DNA of 64,000 nucleotides from Castor canadensis (taxonomy: Eukaryota > Chordata > Mammalia > Rodentia > Castoridae), in assembly GCF_047511655.1 (NCBI RefSeq), contig NC_133395.1, positions 148,108,318 to 148,172,317 of the forward strand, in the 5' to 3' direction. The notes below the pieces were generated by a model. The model did not search any database. It saw only the letters and a program-made list of their open reading frames with translations, and was not told the origin of the DNA. Positions within the stretch are counted from its first letter, which is position 1. Every line of letters begins with the position of its first letter. Made by a program: the position numbers and the translations under genes. Below, piece after piece: positions 30,411 through 40,890 of this stretch.

Positions 30411-30529
30411 GGTTGAGTGGACCCTGTTTAGTTGGGGCAACTGTTTGATTGGAAAACTGGATAGTTTAGGTGTTCATCTAAGTTTCTCAGAAAGGCAGGG
30501 ATTTGGGGTTTGTTTGTTGTATGTTTGTC

Positions 30530-30603
30530 TGTCGCAATGCTGGGGATCAAACCTAGGGCCTCACACATGTTAGGCAAGCACTCTATCACTGAGCCACAAA
30601 AGA
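30530..30603 (-). mobile_element. ID-type SINE, antisense
   Basis: caatgctggggatcaaacct, agggcctcacacatgttagg, caagcactctatcactgagc. The ggggatcaaacc form is closer to classical ID. Confidence 0.75.
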
Positions 30604-30983
30604 TGCTCCAACCACCTGGGAATTCCAAGGGTAACAGTTAGTAACTGTGTCAGGAAAGGGGTAGTCAAAGATGTAATGTCAGAACAAAAGCTGTACTAGC
30701 ACCTCCATCATCATTCAGGAAATTGAAAAGGGTTCCAGACCTTTGGGTCCAGATTGGAGGCAGAGACCAATATGTATATTTCTTATGATCTCCCAACACC
30801 ATTGAGAGCACACTAAAAAAATCTCACACTGTTCAGTACACATTATGGAACAATGCTCTTAAAACAGTCAAAATGGTAAATTTTGTTGTGCATATTTTTC
30901 CAGGAAAAGGCCAGCAAGGACACTGTTTCCATTTTTCTTCAGCTTTCAGCATTCAGCATGCCAGAGCGCCATGCTTTCAGGTT

Positions 30984-31075
30984 CCTTGTTTTTTCTGTGG
31001 TGCTAGGGATTGAACCCAGGCCCAATGACACACTAGGCAAGTGTGTTAACCACTTGAGTCATGCCCGCATCTCGT
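30984..31075 (-). mobile_element. ID-type SINE, antisense
   Basis: ttttctgtggtgctagggat, tgaacccaggcccaatgaca, ctaggcaagtgtgttaacca, cttgagtcatgcccgcat. Diverged. Confidence 0.7.
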
Positions 31076-31589
31076 AGGTGCTACTTTCTGAGCCTGACAT
31101 TTGCTCAGTGCGTTTGCTGAACTCATTCTGTAAAGTCTGAAGTCTTTGTTAGCACTCAGCTGCCTGGGGTCCTCATGCTCTTCCTGATAGAGCTCTTCCA
31201 GCTTTGGCACTCAGGGCCCTCGAGTGCCCAAGGCCTAGGGGCTGCACTACAGACCCAGAGGCCCACAGCTCCAGGTTTTAGCCGCAGAGACCATGGCTCT
31301 AGGCGCCCAGCTTGGAGGCTCTGCTAATACTCAGTGACAGCGGAAATGTGGTACCTGCTAAAGTTTCAGCTCCTGAAAGTGCCTGAGACATAGGGACCCT
31401 CTGGTGCCATTACTGCTCTGCTGTTCCTGTTTATGTTAATAGCTCAGAGTACCCTACCTATAATAAAAACCACTCAGAAGCCTCTTATCCGACCTAATGT
31501 TCCCCCACCAAGAGAAGCACAAAGAAGTGTGCCCATGTGGACTCAAAAAGTGGACACACAGCCTGTTTATATAGTCAGAAGGGGGGTGT

Positions 31590-31745
31590 GGCAAGGGTGT
31601 TTGCACCAATCACAACAGATTTTCATGCAAATAAGGCCTTTGCACCAATCACAGCAGCCGCTCCTGTACAGGAAGGACTGTTTGTGGACCAATCACAGGC
31701 CTTCTGCTGGGCCACAGGAGAACAGCGCCCCCTCGGGCCTGGGTG
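31590..31745. promoter_or_regulatory. Triple CCAAT-box and octamer cluster
   Basis: Three ccaatcac boxes lie in one orientation at 31,606-31,613, 31,645-31,652 and 31,689-31,696, spaced 39 and 44 bases. A perfect octamer atgcaaat is at 31,625-31,632. NF-Y and POU-factor sites in this arrangement are typical of promoters and of some ERV LTRs. A weak CTCF-like cagcgccccctcggg lies at 31,722-31,736. No TATA box or downstream gene is recognised. Either a distal enhancer/alternative promoter or the U3 of a degraded LTR. Confidence 0.5.
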
Positions 31746-32077
31746 GGAATGGCTGCAGGTCATCCAGACTTCAGGAGGTTTGCAATGGCAAAAACCTGGG
31801 CACTAGCTGTTTGAAACACTGTGACAGGGACAGTGTCTTCTGGAGCTGGAGCTGCACTGTGGTCACAGTGTGGCTTCCTCAAGGCCTCCGTGGAGTGTTC
31901 AAAGCAGCGGGGCTGCTATGAGGAAAGGATGACCAGCTGCTGGGCTGACAGTCCTCTGCTCAGGCCAGCGGGGCACCAGGGAAGTCTAAAATTGTCAGTT
32001 AGGGAGTTGAGTCACCCCGACCCCCCGCCCCAGCATCTTAGCTTATTTACAGGAAAAAGGGTGCTTTTGTTGGAGGA

Positions 32078-32150
32078 GTTTTAAGAGTAGAGCACCTGCC
32101 TAGTAAGCATGAGGCCTTGAGTTCAAACCCCATTGCTGCCAAAACAAAAG
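32078..32150 (+). mobile_element. ID-like SINE fragment, sense
   Basis: gagtagagcacctgcctagt, aagcatgaggccttgagttc, aaaccccattgctgccaaaa. 5' part missing. Confidence 0.75.
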
Positions 32151-32227
32151 GTGGGGGGTACTTATGATAAAGGGTCCAATGTTCACATTAACACATGCTG
32201 ACAGTATTTAGGGAGCTCTAACAATGC

Positions 32228-32363
32228 TTAGCTCCATGCCTCCAGTCCATTTCTTGCTGTGTTTATTTTGGAGATAGGGTCTCTCCAACTATTTGCTGAG
32301 TTTGCCTGAAACCACGATCCTCCTGAGAAGCTACGGTTACAGGTGTGAGCCAGCAGCCACCGG
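32228..32363 (-). mobile_element. Diverged composite SINE fragment, antisense
   Basis: cctccagtccatttcttgct, tattttggagatagggtctc, gatcctcctgagaagctacg, gttacaggtgtgagcc. Resembles the copy at 3608-3843, an older variant with agtcca-ttgctgtg. Confidence 0.7.
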
Positions 32364-32375
32364 TCAAGTTTTATT

Positions 32376-32462
32376 CTATTTTTTTACTTTTGTGGTGCTG
32401 GGGGTCCAATCCAGTGCCCTAGGCATGTACTTGAACACCAAGCTACAGCTCCCAAATCCTTT
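32376..32462 (-). mobile_element. ID-type SINE, antisense
   Basis: ttttgtggtgctgggggtcc, aatccagtgccctaggcatg and caagctacagctcccaa. Highly diverged. Confidence 0.6.
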
Positions 32463-34090
32463 TTTATTTTTGGTGTGAATTATATATTTTTTAAAGTAAA
32501 TGCCTAAGATTAAAAAAAAAAAACCTAAATAATATTAAAGGATTTTAATAAAGGCCTTTGCCTACCCATGCCTGTCCCCAGGCTTGTTACTCTGAACAAT
32601 CACCCATCACTGTGTTTTGCTTGTCAATTTTGCTGTCCTGGTGCTTGTTCTGCAGCTGTAAATAATGTGTTCTTCTTGCTATTTCTGGTTACATTGGAAC
32701 AAGGCAATTGGCTTCCCTCTCCATCTGGGAGTTTGGCAGCATTTTCAGTCCTTCTTGCAAGTAGACCCTAGTGTTTTATTTCTCGCCCTATCAACTGGAG
32801 ACAGTATCTGAGTCCCAATTTTATAAGACATGGCTATCTGGCTTCTCTTTACCGGGGCTCATGACCTGCTATTCAAAGCGTGCTCTCTGCCATGCTGAGC
32901 ACCTTGAGCTGAAGGACATTAGAAGGGTCTCAGCAGCAATGTCTCTTTCTGACCTTCTGCTGTTCTTTCTCCTGCTTCCCTTTCTCCTCCAAGACAAATC
33001 ATAGGAAGCTGAATTCCTCTTCCCCAACATGGGTCATAGAGACTAGAGCCCCTCTTCCCCAAAGCCAGCCACAAAAACTGTAAGTGTTTGTCTAATCTTC
33101 TCCACCTTTCTGTGTTGGAGCTGGCTGTGAAGATCTTTTCTGACCTACTTGAGTGAAGGTGGCTTGTAAAGCCCTCATTCCAGAAGGTCCTGCCCTGTGC
33201 CAGAGGGAGGACTGCCATGAAGAGAGGCCCAGGAGACTGGTAGGCCTTGCTGGGTTTCCCCTTCTCTGTTTGTTAGCATTGGATCATTCGTGTTTTACAG
33301 AGTCACATTTCTACTTGGCTTTCCATTCTTCATCATCTCCAAGTTCAAACATGAAAACAGACCATTTTTCCTGAGTCTTGGGGGTCTTCCTTTCTGACTA
33401 CTTAGATTAAGTAAATCTGTTGTGCTTTTCTCTTAGTAATTAATCTGACTTTACCTTATAGGAATGTCATTGCCTGTGACACTTAGGATTGAGTGAGGAA
33501 AGGTGTAACACCTCTTCACGCCTCCACAAACAGTACTCGACAGCACAATCAGTAATCACAAATCCTGAGGAAGATTGGTACAATGACAGTTTTAAAACCG
33601 GGACCATCAAAACCTTGGAGAGCTGCTTCTGATAACGACTGAAAGCAGCAAGGCCCAGCCCAGAAACAGCTGCCCAAGGAGAATAAAAGGAGTCTCCCCA
33701 AATCCCTGGAGTGGGGGGACACCTGGTTTTCAGACCCTGCTGCTCCAAGCACTTCTCTGTGTAAGGGCAGCCTTTCACTTTCACTTTTTGGCAAAAAACC
33801 CTTTCTGTCTTTTCCTTTGCTGGAGTTTTCTATCTTCAATTCATTAATGCTGTAGAAAATAAGCTGTGTTGGCTGAGCGCAGCACACCCATGCCTCATTT
33901 CTTGGTGGCCTTTATGGGGATTCTTCCACTTCACAGCATCTCTATCACTGGTCCAAGGTCAGAATGAGTCATGCCAAACTGGGGAGAATGCCTAGGAAGT
34001 GACCGTGATTGTCTGGTACTCCAATGGACTTCTCCAGGGCTTTCCCCCCGACCATGGCTTAGCTATAGCCGAAATCCCTGGCTCCCTGGC
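32463..34090. other. Unassigned single-copy-like DNA
   Basis: No SINE or LTR recognised in 1.6 kb, one of the longer repeat-free stretches. Overlapping frames up to 112 codons (minus strand 33,549-33,887) lack motifs and splice context. I see no gene. Confidence 0.4.
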
Positions 34091-34098
34091 TGACTGAT

Positions 34099-34099
<1 letters not shown>

Positions 34100-34134
<35 letters not shown>

Positions 34135-34140
34135 TTCTCT
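34100..34140. repeat. (CT)n microsatellite
   Basis: About 15 ct units, then ccctcttctctctgg. Confidence 0.9.
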
Positions 34141-35300
34141 CTGGCTTTCCTCCCAGGGAATGACAGAAGCTTCTCCTGAACTCACTTTGGCTACTCCAGC
34201 GGCAGCCAGCCTGTGTCACCCAGGAGTTTATTCTGGGTCACCTACAGTTCATGAACAGGAGCCCACTATCCTCAAAGAGAGGATGGGGTTCAGAGCAACT
34301 GCCTGATCCGGAAGCTTTCTCTCTCATGACCACCCTATTCCCTCTGCCTTCCCAGGATGAGTGGCTGACCTCTCTGTCACAGACCACAGTGGGTCAAAAC
34401 TACCCCACCCTCAGTAGGGACTCTTGAGGCCCATCTATGTCCCCAGAAAAAGCTTTGTCCCTTCTGTGATGCCTCCTTTGACTGGAGTCTCCTGTCAGAC
34501 TTCCAGTTTGCCACATACAGTAGGCACCTAATTGAGCACGACTCCATGCAGCACCAACAGAGAAAGAGATTTTTCTTTGTCCCCGAGAGATGATTGTGTT
34601 TGTATCTCCTCCCCCTTACATTATTAGCAGGGGGCTTTCCCCTCCCCACTGAGGGAAGAGTTTATCTGCAATATTTCCTAGGCAGACATTATCTGTGAAC
34701 AACAATCCAGTCCAGTGTCAAAACTGGGGGTTTGTCTGTCCTGGATATTTCAGCCCAGAACCAAGACTCTATGGCTTTCCTGCACCTTTCGTTTCCAGCC
34801 CTCCTGGGGTTTGACAAAGACCTCTATTAAATATCGAAAACCAGGCACCTGCCAGCCAGTTACATGTGAATAACAGGAGTTGTTGGTTTAAAGACTCTGA
34901 GTGTGATGCTTTGCTGGGATATGTCAGCTCAATCCCCCGGCCAGATTTCCCTCCAGTTTCCTTTAAGAGCTAATTTTCCAGGGAGGGGATCAGCAAATGG
35001 CCAGTGAAACGGAAGTTTCCCTTCCAGCTGAAAGGGTACTTTGGCTGGGGCGGCTCCCCAGTGGGACCCAAAGGCTGAAGGAGCAACTTCCTGGCCCGTC
35101 CTGAGGCCCCAAAGTGCCTGAGTATCAGAACCCCACCAGGTGTCCCTGAGCTACACAGACAATCAGATCTCTGCTCTTCTTTCACAGCTCCTGTGGCCTA
35201 GGAGTGGAGGCCGCCTCACTCTCAGTGCTCCGACACTGCACTGCCTCTGGCGGATCAACCCGGGAAGAAGTGGTGTAATAATCCAATAATGCGCTGAGCC
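34141..35300. other. Unassigned single-copy-like DNA
   Basis: Lies between two CT repeats. Frames of 71-90 codons on the minus strand have no recognisable domain. No SINE detected. Confidence 0.4.
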
Positions 35301-35304
35301 TGGA

Positions 35305-35305
<1 letters not shown>

Positions 35306-35347
<42 letters not shown>

Positions 35348-35382
35348 TCCTTTCCTCCCTCGCTCCCTCCCTCCCTCCCACT
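35306..35382. repeat. (CT)n and CCTCCCTC tract
   Basis: About 19 ct units followed by imperfect cctccctcgctccctccc. Confidence 0.9.
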
Positions 35383-36440
35383 GCCCAGCTTTCTTGTGTT
35401 CTCCCTAAGGATCCCTTATAACCTCTCTTCTTGCTCTATTTACTTGTCATTGCAGAGGGAGGGATTAAAAAAAAAAAAGGATTTCATAACTGGCAAAAGT
35501 TATCAGGTACTTTTCTTAAATGTAGGGGCTACAAGAAATTCTCCCACAGGGTGATGGAGCCTAATCTTGGGCCCCTCCATGTGGTTTGGAAATTAATGGA
35601 TTGGACCTGTAAGATGATTATATTTCCTAGTGGCCCCTGGAGGAATATCAAAGCTTCTGACTCAGGCTCTGGGTATATGTAACCCAAAGGCGGACTCTGC
35701 CATCTGAGACAAGCTCCGCTGTCATTAGACATTTTTCAGAATTACCTCTTGATGCAAGGGGCTCATTTACTGGCCCTACCAAAAGCAAAAAAGCACCCAT
35801 TTCCTATAGATTAAATACCACACTCCAGAAGAAAGAATATTTTTGTGCAGACCCACAGCTTGACTTTTCAGGCAGATGCAGCTGTTTTAGGACCTTCAGA
35901 TGCATGACTAATGACCCCCACCAGGAACAAATGGGAGCAGGTTTTCTCTCCCTTAAAGTTGAACTTCCAGTCTTCTGGTTAGGAGGAAGGAGTCCTCAAG
36001 AAGGCTTGATTAAAAAATGCAAAAGGACACAGTGACACAGTGGGCACTGTACACAGTACTTAGCAGAACATGTTTTTGTGGTCTCCCTCTTAGGGAAACA
36101 GCTTAGACTCCAGAGGCGTGATACTCCCAAGGAATGCACAGCACTGTTTATGGGTTTTATCTCAGGTATCAAAATGTAGCCACCTCTGTACCCTGATGAT
36201 CTATGCACTCCCATTCCACAATGTCCTGGGACCCATGTTACATGGGCCCTCTTCAAGAAAATTCTTCCCCTAACATCTATGCTAGCTCTCCTTGCTGTCC
36301 TGAGACCCATTTTCAATAGAATCATGTTTAAACTAGAGGCTCTTAATAATTGGAAAATGGCTAGATATACAGGTCATAAAATAAATAAGGGAAACTTGGT
36401 CAGGGTCACACCAGTACCATCTAAGATGTCCTCTTTTGCA
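35383..36440. other. Unassigned single-copy-like DNA
   Basis: No repeats recognised except an A-run near 35,469. Frames up to 109 codons lack motifs. No gene called. Confidence 0.4.
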
Positions 36441-36445
36441 GTCAG

Positions 36446-36546
36446 TTTTTTTTTTTTTTCTGGCTGTATGGGGTTTGAACTCAGGGCCTCATGCTTGCCC
36501 TGAGAGAGTCAGGCACTCTCCAATTGAACCACTTCCTCTGGCCCTC
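36446..36546 (-). mobile_element. ID-like SINE with internal insertion, antisense
   Basis: Poly-T, tgtatggggtttgaactcag, ggcctcatgcttgccctgag, then agagtcaggcactctccaat and ccacttcctctggccc. Extra bases interrupt the usual cttgctaggcaggcactct. Confidence 0.8.
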
Positions 36547-36647
36547 AGTCAATCTTTACTTCAACTGCCCACCTCATTCCTTGTGGTGTAATTCTGCTGT
36601 CTTAACAAATATCACTCTTTTAAAATAATAAAATAAAACGTCACATT

Positions 36648-36786
36648 TTAGCCAGGTGTGCTGGTGTGCAATCACCTCTAGTCTCACAGACTCAGGAGGC
36701 TGAGGTGGAAGGGTCAGGAGCCCAGGAACTTGAGACCAGCCTGAGCAACATAGAGAGACCCCCATCTCAAAAAACAAAAAACAAAA
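36648..36786 (+). mobile_element. B1-like SINE (single arm), sense
   Basis: agccaggtgtgctggtgtgc, actcaggaggctgaggtgga, cttgagaccagcctgagcaa, catagagagacccccatctc and an A-rich tail. A 7SL-derived monomer without ID arm. Confidence 0.85.
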
Positions 36787-36896
36787 AAACCGACTTGGTG
36801 GTGTACAGCTATAATTCCAGATACTCAGACAGTGGAGATTTGAGATTCAAAGAGTCATGTTTCAAGGCTAGCCTGGGCAAAAAATTAGCTTAACCA
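36787..36896 (+). mobile_element. B1-like SINE fragment, sense
   Basis: gacttggtggtgtacagcta, taattccagatactcagaca and aaggctagcctgggcaaaaa. Second of three tandemly placed SINEs. Confidence 0.65.
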
Positions 36897-37103
36897 ACAA
36901 ACTGAGAGCAGTGGTTTGTGTCTGTAATCCTAGCTACCCAGGAGGTATAGGTAGGAGGACGGAGGTCTGAGGCTGGCCCCAGGTAAAAACACAAGACCCT
37001 GTCTTAAAAATAACTAAAGCAAAAAAGGGATGGGAGCATGGCTCACGTGATAGAGTGCCTGACTAGCAAGTGTGAGGCCCTGAGTTCAAAGCTCAGCAGT
37101 TAC
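36897..37103 (+). mobile_element. Composite SINE, sense
   Basis: gagagcagtggtttgtgtct, gtaatcctagctacccagga, gaccctgtcttaaaaataac, gcatggctcacgtgatagag, tgagttcaaagctcagca. Third in the cluster. Confidence 0.85.
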
Positions 37104-37630
37104 CTTTAGGTTATGTGATTGTTGGTGCTGTATTTTCTTGTTCGCAGACTCCTAATTTTTTCAAAAGATTCAGTAATGAACATATATTGCTGAAGGAAAC
37201 TCAGACAAATACTTCTTCAGAGTGTCTCCTTTGAATATTGAGTCCATCGTTGTGGTGATACTCGATTCTTAGCTACGCTTGGCTAGAATACTAAAACAAA
37301 GGAAGGTTGAATAGCAGGTGTTGGGGGAGCAGTGGGTCAGGCCCTGGAAAGGGCTGGGATGATTATTCTACCTGGCTGCAGGGAACAGGGTCAGGTGGGA
37401 GGATCAGGAGGCCAGAGGGGAGAATGTTCTGGAGGATACCCTGCACATAAAGAACCCTGGGAAGGGAGACTAGGGTACTGTTTCACAGTGCCAGCGTAAC
37501 TGATAGCAGGTCATTTTGAAAGTTTACATCGCCATTTAGGAACAGAGACCTGGACTTCCAGTTAGTTCAGCAATGCACACAGTGGAAGAGAAATGTGTAC
37601 ATGGGGGGACAGTGTTGTTTGGTGTTCGTC
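37104..37630. other. Unassigned DNA, no gene seen
   Basis: No recognisable repeats apart from possible old LTR sequence near 37,250. No frame above 60 codons is supported. Confidence 0.4.
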
Positions 37631-37800
37631 ACACTACAGTGTGATGTAACCAAGGGGACCTCGCCAGAGGCTGAATTGATGGAGCCACCCAATCTTGAAC
37701 TTTCAGCTTCCAAAACTGTGAGTTAAGCAAACAAACCTCTTTTCTTTATCATTATCATCCTTGGGTATTTTGTTGTAGTGATGACAAATGGACTTACAGG
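37631..37800 (+). mobile_element. MaLR-type LTR 3' end, sense (tentative)
   Basis: cttccaaaactgtgagttaa, gcaaacaaacctcttttctt and gggtattttgttgtagtgat match the typical MST/MLT or rodent ORR-type 3' LTR end. Upstream part unclear. Confidence 0.5.
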
Positions 37801-38655
37801 TTGGATGTGGCCTGCAGTCTCCACGCTGGCCCAGCGACCCTGTCTTCCTGTTTTTCCTGTCTCTTCTCACGCTGAACCAGAGCTGTGTGGTTGCTGCGTG
37901 TGCTGAGCACCCCACAGGGTGTGGCCTCTGAGGCCTGGTAGTACCAGGCATTGCAGCTTTTGCATGGTCCTTTGGATTGCTCCCTCCAGGGGAAGGTCAG
38001 CATCGACATCGTGAGCCCACTCAGGAGCCCAGTGGGTAGGCACCAGGTGGCCAGCTTTGTTGGGGGCTGCCTTGAAAGCTGATGCTCCAGCTCCCAGCAA
38101 GCCTTGAGAAGGTCCCAGGCCCTGCCTCTGGAGCCTTGTAGCTGAAGCTCCAGACATGAGGAGTAGAGATAACGCACGAGATAATAAATAAATTAATAAA
38201 TGACTGTTGCTTTATGGTACTAAGTTCTCAGAGGTTAGTTTTGCAGCTGTCACTAACTAGAACCACAGTTCCAGCCCTCTACCCCTGGGCCCAGACTGAC
38301 TCTGGGCAAACCCCACACATTAGCCTCCCTTCCTCCTCTCCTTTCCTGCTGCAGGGGCAGGGGGCATGGGGCAGAGGTCAAGGTCAGCCCGTCTGCTGCC
38401 CAGTCACAAGCTCCCTGGGAAGGAGATGCCCATCCCCCTGGCTTGCCCTCCCCCCATCACACATACCCTTTAGGAGCAAAGCTCTTAGAATCATTGTGTG
38501 GACAATGCGGGGGAAGGAGAGGCCCAAGCCGATACTGCCCACCCAGGGGCAATGGCCTGCATGGACACCTCTCCTGGCCTCACCTCTCATGCCGGCTCAC
38601 ACTGGGCATGTGAGGACTGATTGTGGCAGGCAGGGCTCTGCCACCACGTGGTGCA
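37801..38655. other. GC-moderate unassigned DNA, open frames not supported as genes
   Basis: Includes the longest frame outside the CpG islands on the + strand (38,214-38,756, 180 codons) and a 127-codon minus-strand frame (37,794-38,177). Both have proline/serine-rich or low-complexity composition, no domain and no splice or promoter context. I cannot exclude an exon of an unrecognised transcript. Confidence 0.4.
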
Positions 38656-38732
38656 TTCATGGGACCAGTTCTTTCCCATCTTCACTGACATCCTCTAATC
38701 ATCCTTTAGATGTGACGTTTGTGTCACGCCGC
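38656..38732. repeat. Copy 1 of a 76-bp local duplication
   Basis: tgcattcatgggaccagttc, tttcccatcttcactgacat, cctctaatcatcctttagat, gtgacgtttgtg. About nine tenths identical to 40,762-40,836. Confidence 0.75.
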
Positions 38733-39850
38733 CCTCTGGATTGCCATCGTCAATAACAGGAAAACTGAAAAAGTTCTGTCAACATCCCAGGCTCAGCTTG
38801 CAAGACCTCCATGACTTGGTCTCTGCTGGGGTTTCCTTTCCTCTCTGTTCCCTCGGCAATGTGTACATCAGTTCTGAAGTGACACGGTCTTAGCTCCATA
38901 CCTCTGCACACGTGTGTCCCTCTGTTGGCAAAGACCTTCCTCTTCCTTTGTTGGCAGATCTTTGCTTGGTCTTCATGAGTCACCTGAGTGCTGTCTTCTA
39001 TGGGAAGACTTCCTGGACTACAGGATAATCTTCTGGGTTATCCTAGCTCCTTTCTCCTTTATTATGCTGGATTTGCGGTACAGGCAGAAAGTTGTCCACC
39101 AACAATTACTCTTCTTCCACAGCATGGGGTGATGGCTGGAAAGCACCTGCCCTCAGAAGTGCTGGTTCCCACTGCATGTAGGTGTGACCACACGGCCAGC
39201 TCCTGCAAAGGTGTGCCAAATCCACACTGAGGCTTTTGGGAAGTGGGTGTGCTGCTCCCCACTACCCCATTACCAGCCATACTTACAGGACTACACGCCC
39301 ACGGGAATGGAATTGCCTCAAGGTGGGAAGGGTGCAGACCCAGGATCATGGATGGAAGAAAGCCACCTGCTTCTGTTTTATTTGAAATAGAATTTCCTGG
39401 AGCTGTATTTGTGTAGCAGCTAGCATTGTCTGACTTAGTGTGTTATGGTAATTCATGTTCCCTCCTTGCTAGACAGGTCTTAAATGAAAATGGGGAAGGG
39501 TCAGAAGAGCGATGACCATTTCCGTCTGTGGTTCCATGTGTTCTGCTGTGTACCAGTCATGTCCCTGGGCACTGCTGCAGGCTGACAAGGCCTGGATCTC
39601 ATGGATCTGAGCTCTTGGGACATTGAGCACTGAATACCTCGTGGAGGATCTTTCTGAGTGCAGCAACTGGAGAAAACGGTGTAAGAAGTAAAGAGTGGCC
39701 AGGAAATGGCATTTGATGGGTGATCTGTGAAAGACCCCTGTGATGCAAACTGAGGGGAGCCTGGGATGTCAAGAGAGAGCCAGCCGGGTAGCCATCTTTG
39801 CAGGGGGAAGGGGGAGGGAAGAAGCTGCCTGTCCTGGATATAAGAACTGG
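38733..39850. other. Unassigned DNA with L2-like sequence
   Basis: The part near 38,930-39,090 (cttcctctt, gtcacctgagtgctgtcttc) resembles old L2 sequence. Frames up to 120 codons (minus strand 39,501-39,863) are unsupported. No gene called. Confidence 0.35.
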
Positions 39851-40021
39851 AAGAATGCCCCAAAACTCATGTTGGAGTTTAATCCTCATTGTGAGGTATG
39901 AAGAAGATGGAAACACTCCAGCTTTGGTATTTGAAGGTGGAACCCTTAGGGGTGACTGAGATTAGATAAAGTCATCAGGTGGAACCCCAGTATTGATTCC
40001 TGATGGCTTTGTAAGAAGAGA

Positions 40022-40140
40022 AAGCAGTATGGGCATGATGGTACAAACCTGTAATCCCAGCACTCAGGAAGCTGAAGCAGGAAGACCATGAGTCCAAGGC
40101 CAGCCTGGGCTGCATAGAGAGACCCCGTTTCAAAAAGAAA
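40022..40140 (+). mobile_element. B1-like SINE (single arm), sense
   Basis: agtatgggcatgatggtaca, aacctgtaatcccagcactc, ggccagcctgggctgcatag and agagaccccgtttcaaaaag. This form is nearest to classical rodent B1. Confidence 0.85.
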
Positions 40141-40143
40141 AAA

Positions 40144-40348
40144 GGAAGCTAGGTGCCAGGGGTTCATGCCTCTAATTGTAGACTCAGTAGGCAGAGATCA
40201 GGAGGTTTGAGGTTTGATGCCAACACCAGTTTGAGAGACCCAATCATGAAAATACCCAATGGAAAGAGTGGCTCAAGCGGTAGAGCACCTGCTTAGCAAG
40301 TGTGAGGCCCTGAGTTCAAACCCCAGTGGCACCAAAAAAAGAAAATAG
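40144..40348 (+). mobile_element. Composite SINE, sense
   Basis: gctaggtgccaggggttcat, gcagagatcaggaggtttga, then gtggctcaagcggtagagca, cctgcttagcaagtgtgagg, tcaaaccccagtggcacc and A-tail. Good match of both pol III boxes. Confidence 0.85.
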
Positions 40349-40639
40349 AAAAGAAGAGGAAGAGAGACCAGAAGACAGGCACGTGACATCCTGCAAGAGG
40401 CCGGCACCAGATGTGGCCCCTCCTCCTTGTACCAGAACCATGAGCCAAAATAAAGCTCTTTTCTTTATAACTTACCCAGTCTATGGTATCCTGTTATTAC
40501 CAACAGAAAACTGACTAAGATGAAGGGGAAAGGCTGAGGGCAGGAATGAGCTTGATGTGCCGGAGAACAGGAAAAAAGTGCCACAGACAGAAGACCAGGG
40601 TTGCTCCCCAGCCTGCTCCCCAGCTTGGTTTTCTGCATT

Positions 40640-40890
40640 GCAGTCATCACTGTCTATGAGCTATGTATTTCCCTTCTTTTTCTGTCTCTTCCACCAGAAC
40701 GCAAGCTCTGTGAGGGCAGGGGTTCTTGTCTGCTTTGTTTGTTGAGGTCTCTTGGTAGACAGTGCACTCATGGGACCTGTTCTTTCCCATCTTAACAGAC
40801 ACCCTCTAATCATCCTTCAGATGTGACGTCATGCCTGCCACATGGTAGGTTCGAGCCATGCTTGTTGAGTGCATAAATAAGTGAAAGATA
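40640..40890 (+). mobile_element. L2 3' end with an inserted foreign segment
   Basis: ccaccagaacgcaagctctg, tgagggcaggggttcttgtc and tgctttgtttgttg give the L2 3' end; cctgccacatggtaggttcg and tgttgagtgcataaataagt give its last part. Between them, where the usual middle piece belongs, is about 80 bases duplicated from 38.66 kb. Confidence 0.65.
40762..40836. repeat. Copy 2 of a 76-bp local duplication
   Basis: gtgcactcatgggacctgtt, ctttcccatcttaacagaca, ccctctaatcatccttcaga, tgtgacgtcatg. It sits inside an L2 3' end, so this is the derived copy. Confidence 0.75.

Larger units (their letters stand above)
39855..40523 (+). mobile_element. MaLR-type LTR, sense, split by SINEs
   Basis: ccaaaactcatgttggagtt, taatcctcattgtgaggtat, then after the SINEs caagaggccggcaccagatg, gagccaaaataaagctcttt, cttacccagtctatggtatc and gaaaactgactaagatga, all in LTR order of MST/MLT1-type elements. 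Two SINEs sit inside (40,022-40,345). Confidence 0.75.

Noticed and set aside
38725..38742. CTCF-like motif (reverse of ccagagggcggcg)
   Set aside because: Matches only the AGAGGGCGGC core; flanking positions deviate and there is no CpG island or other support.
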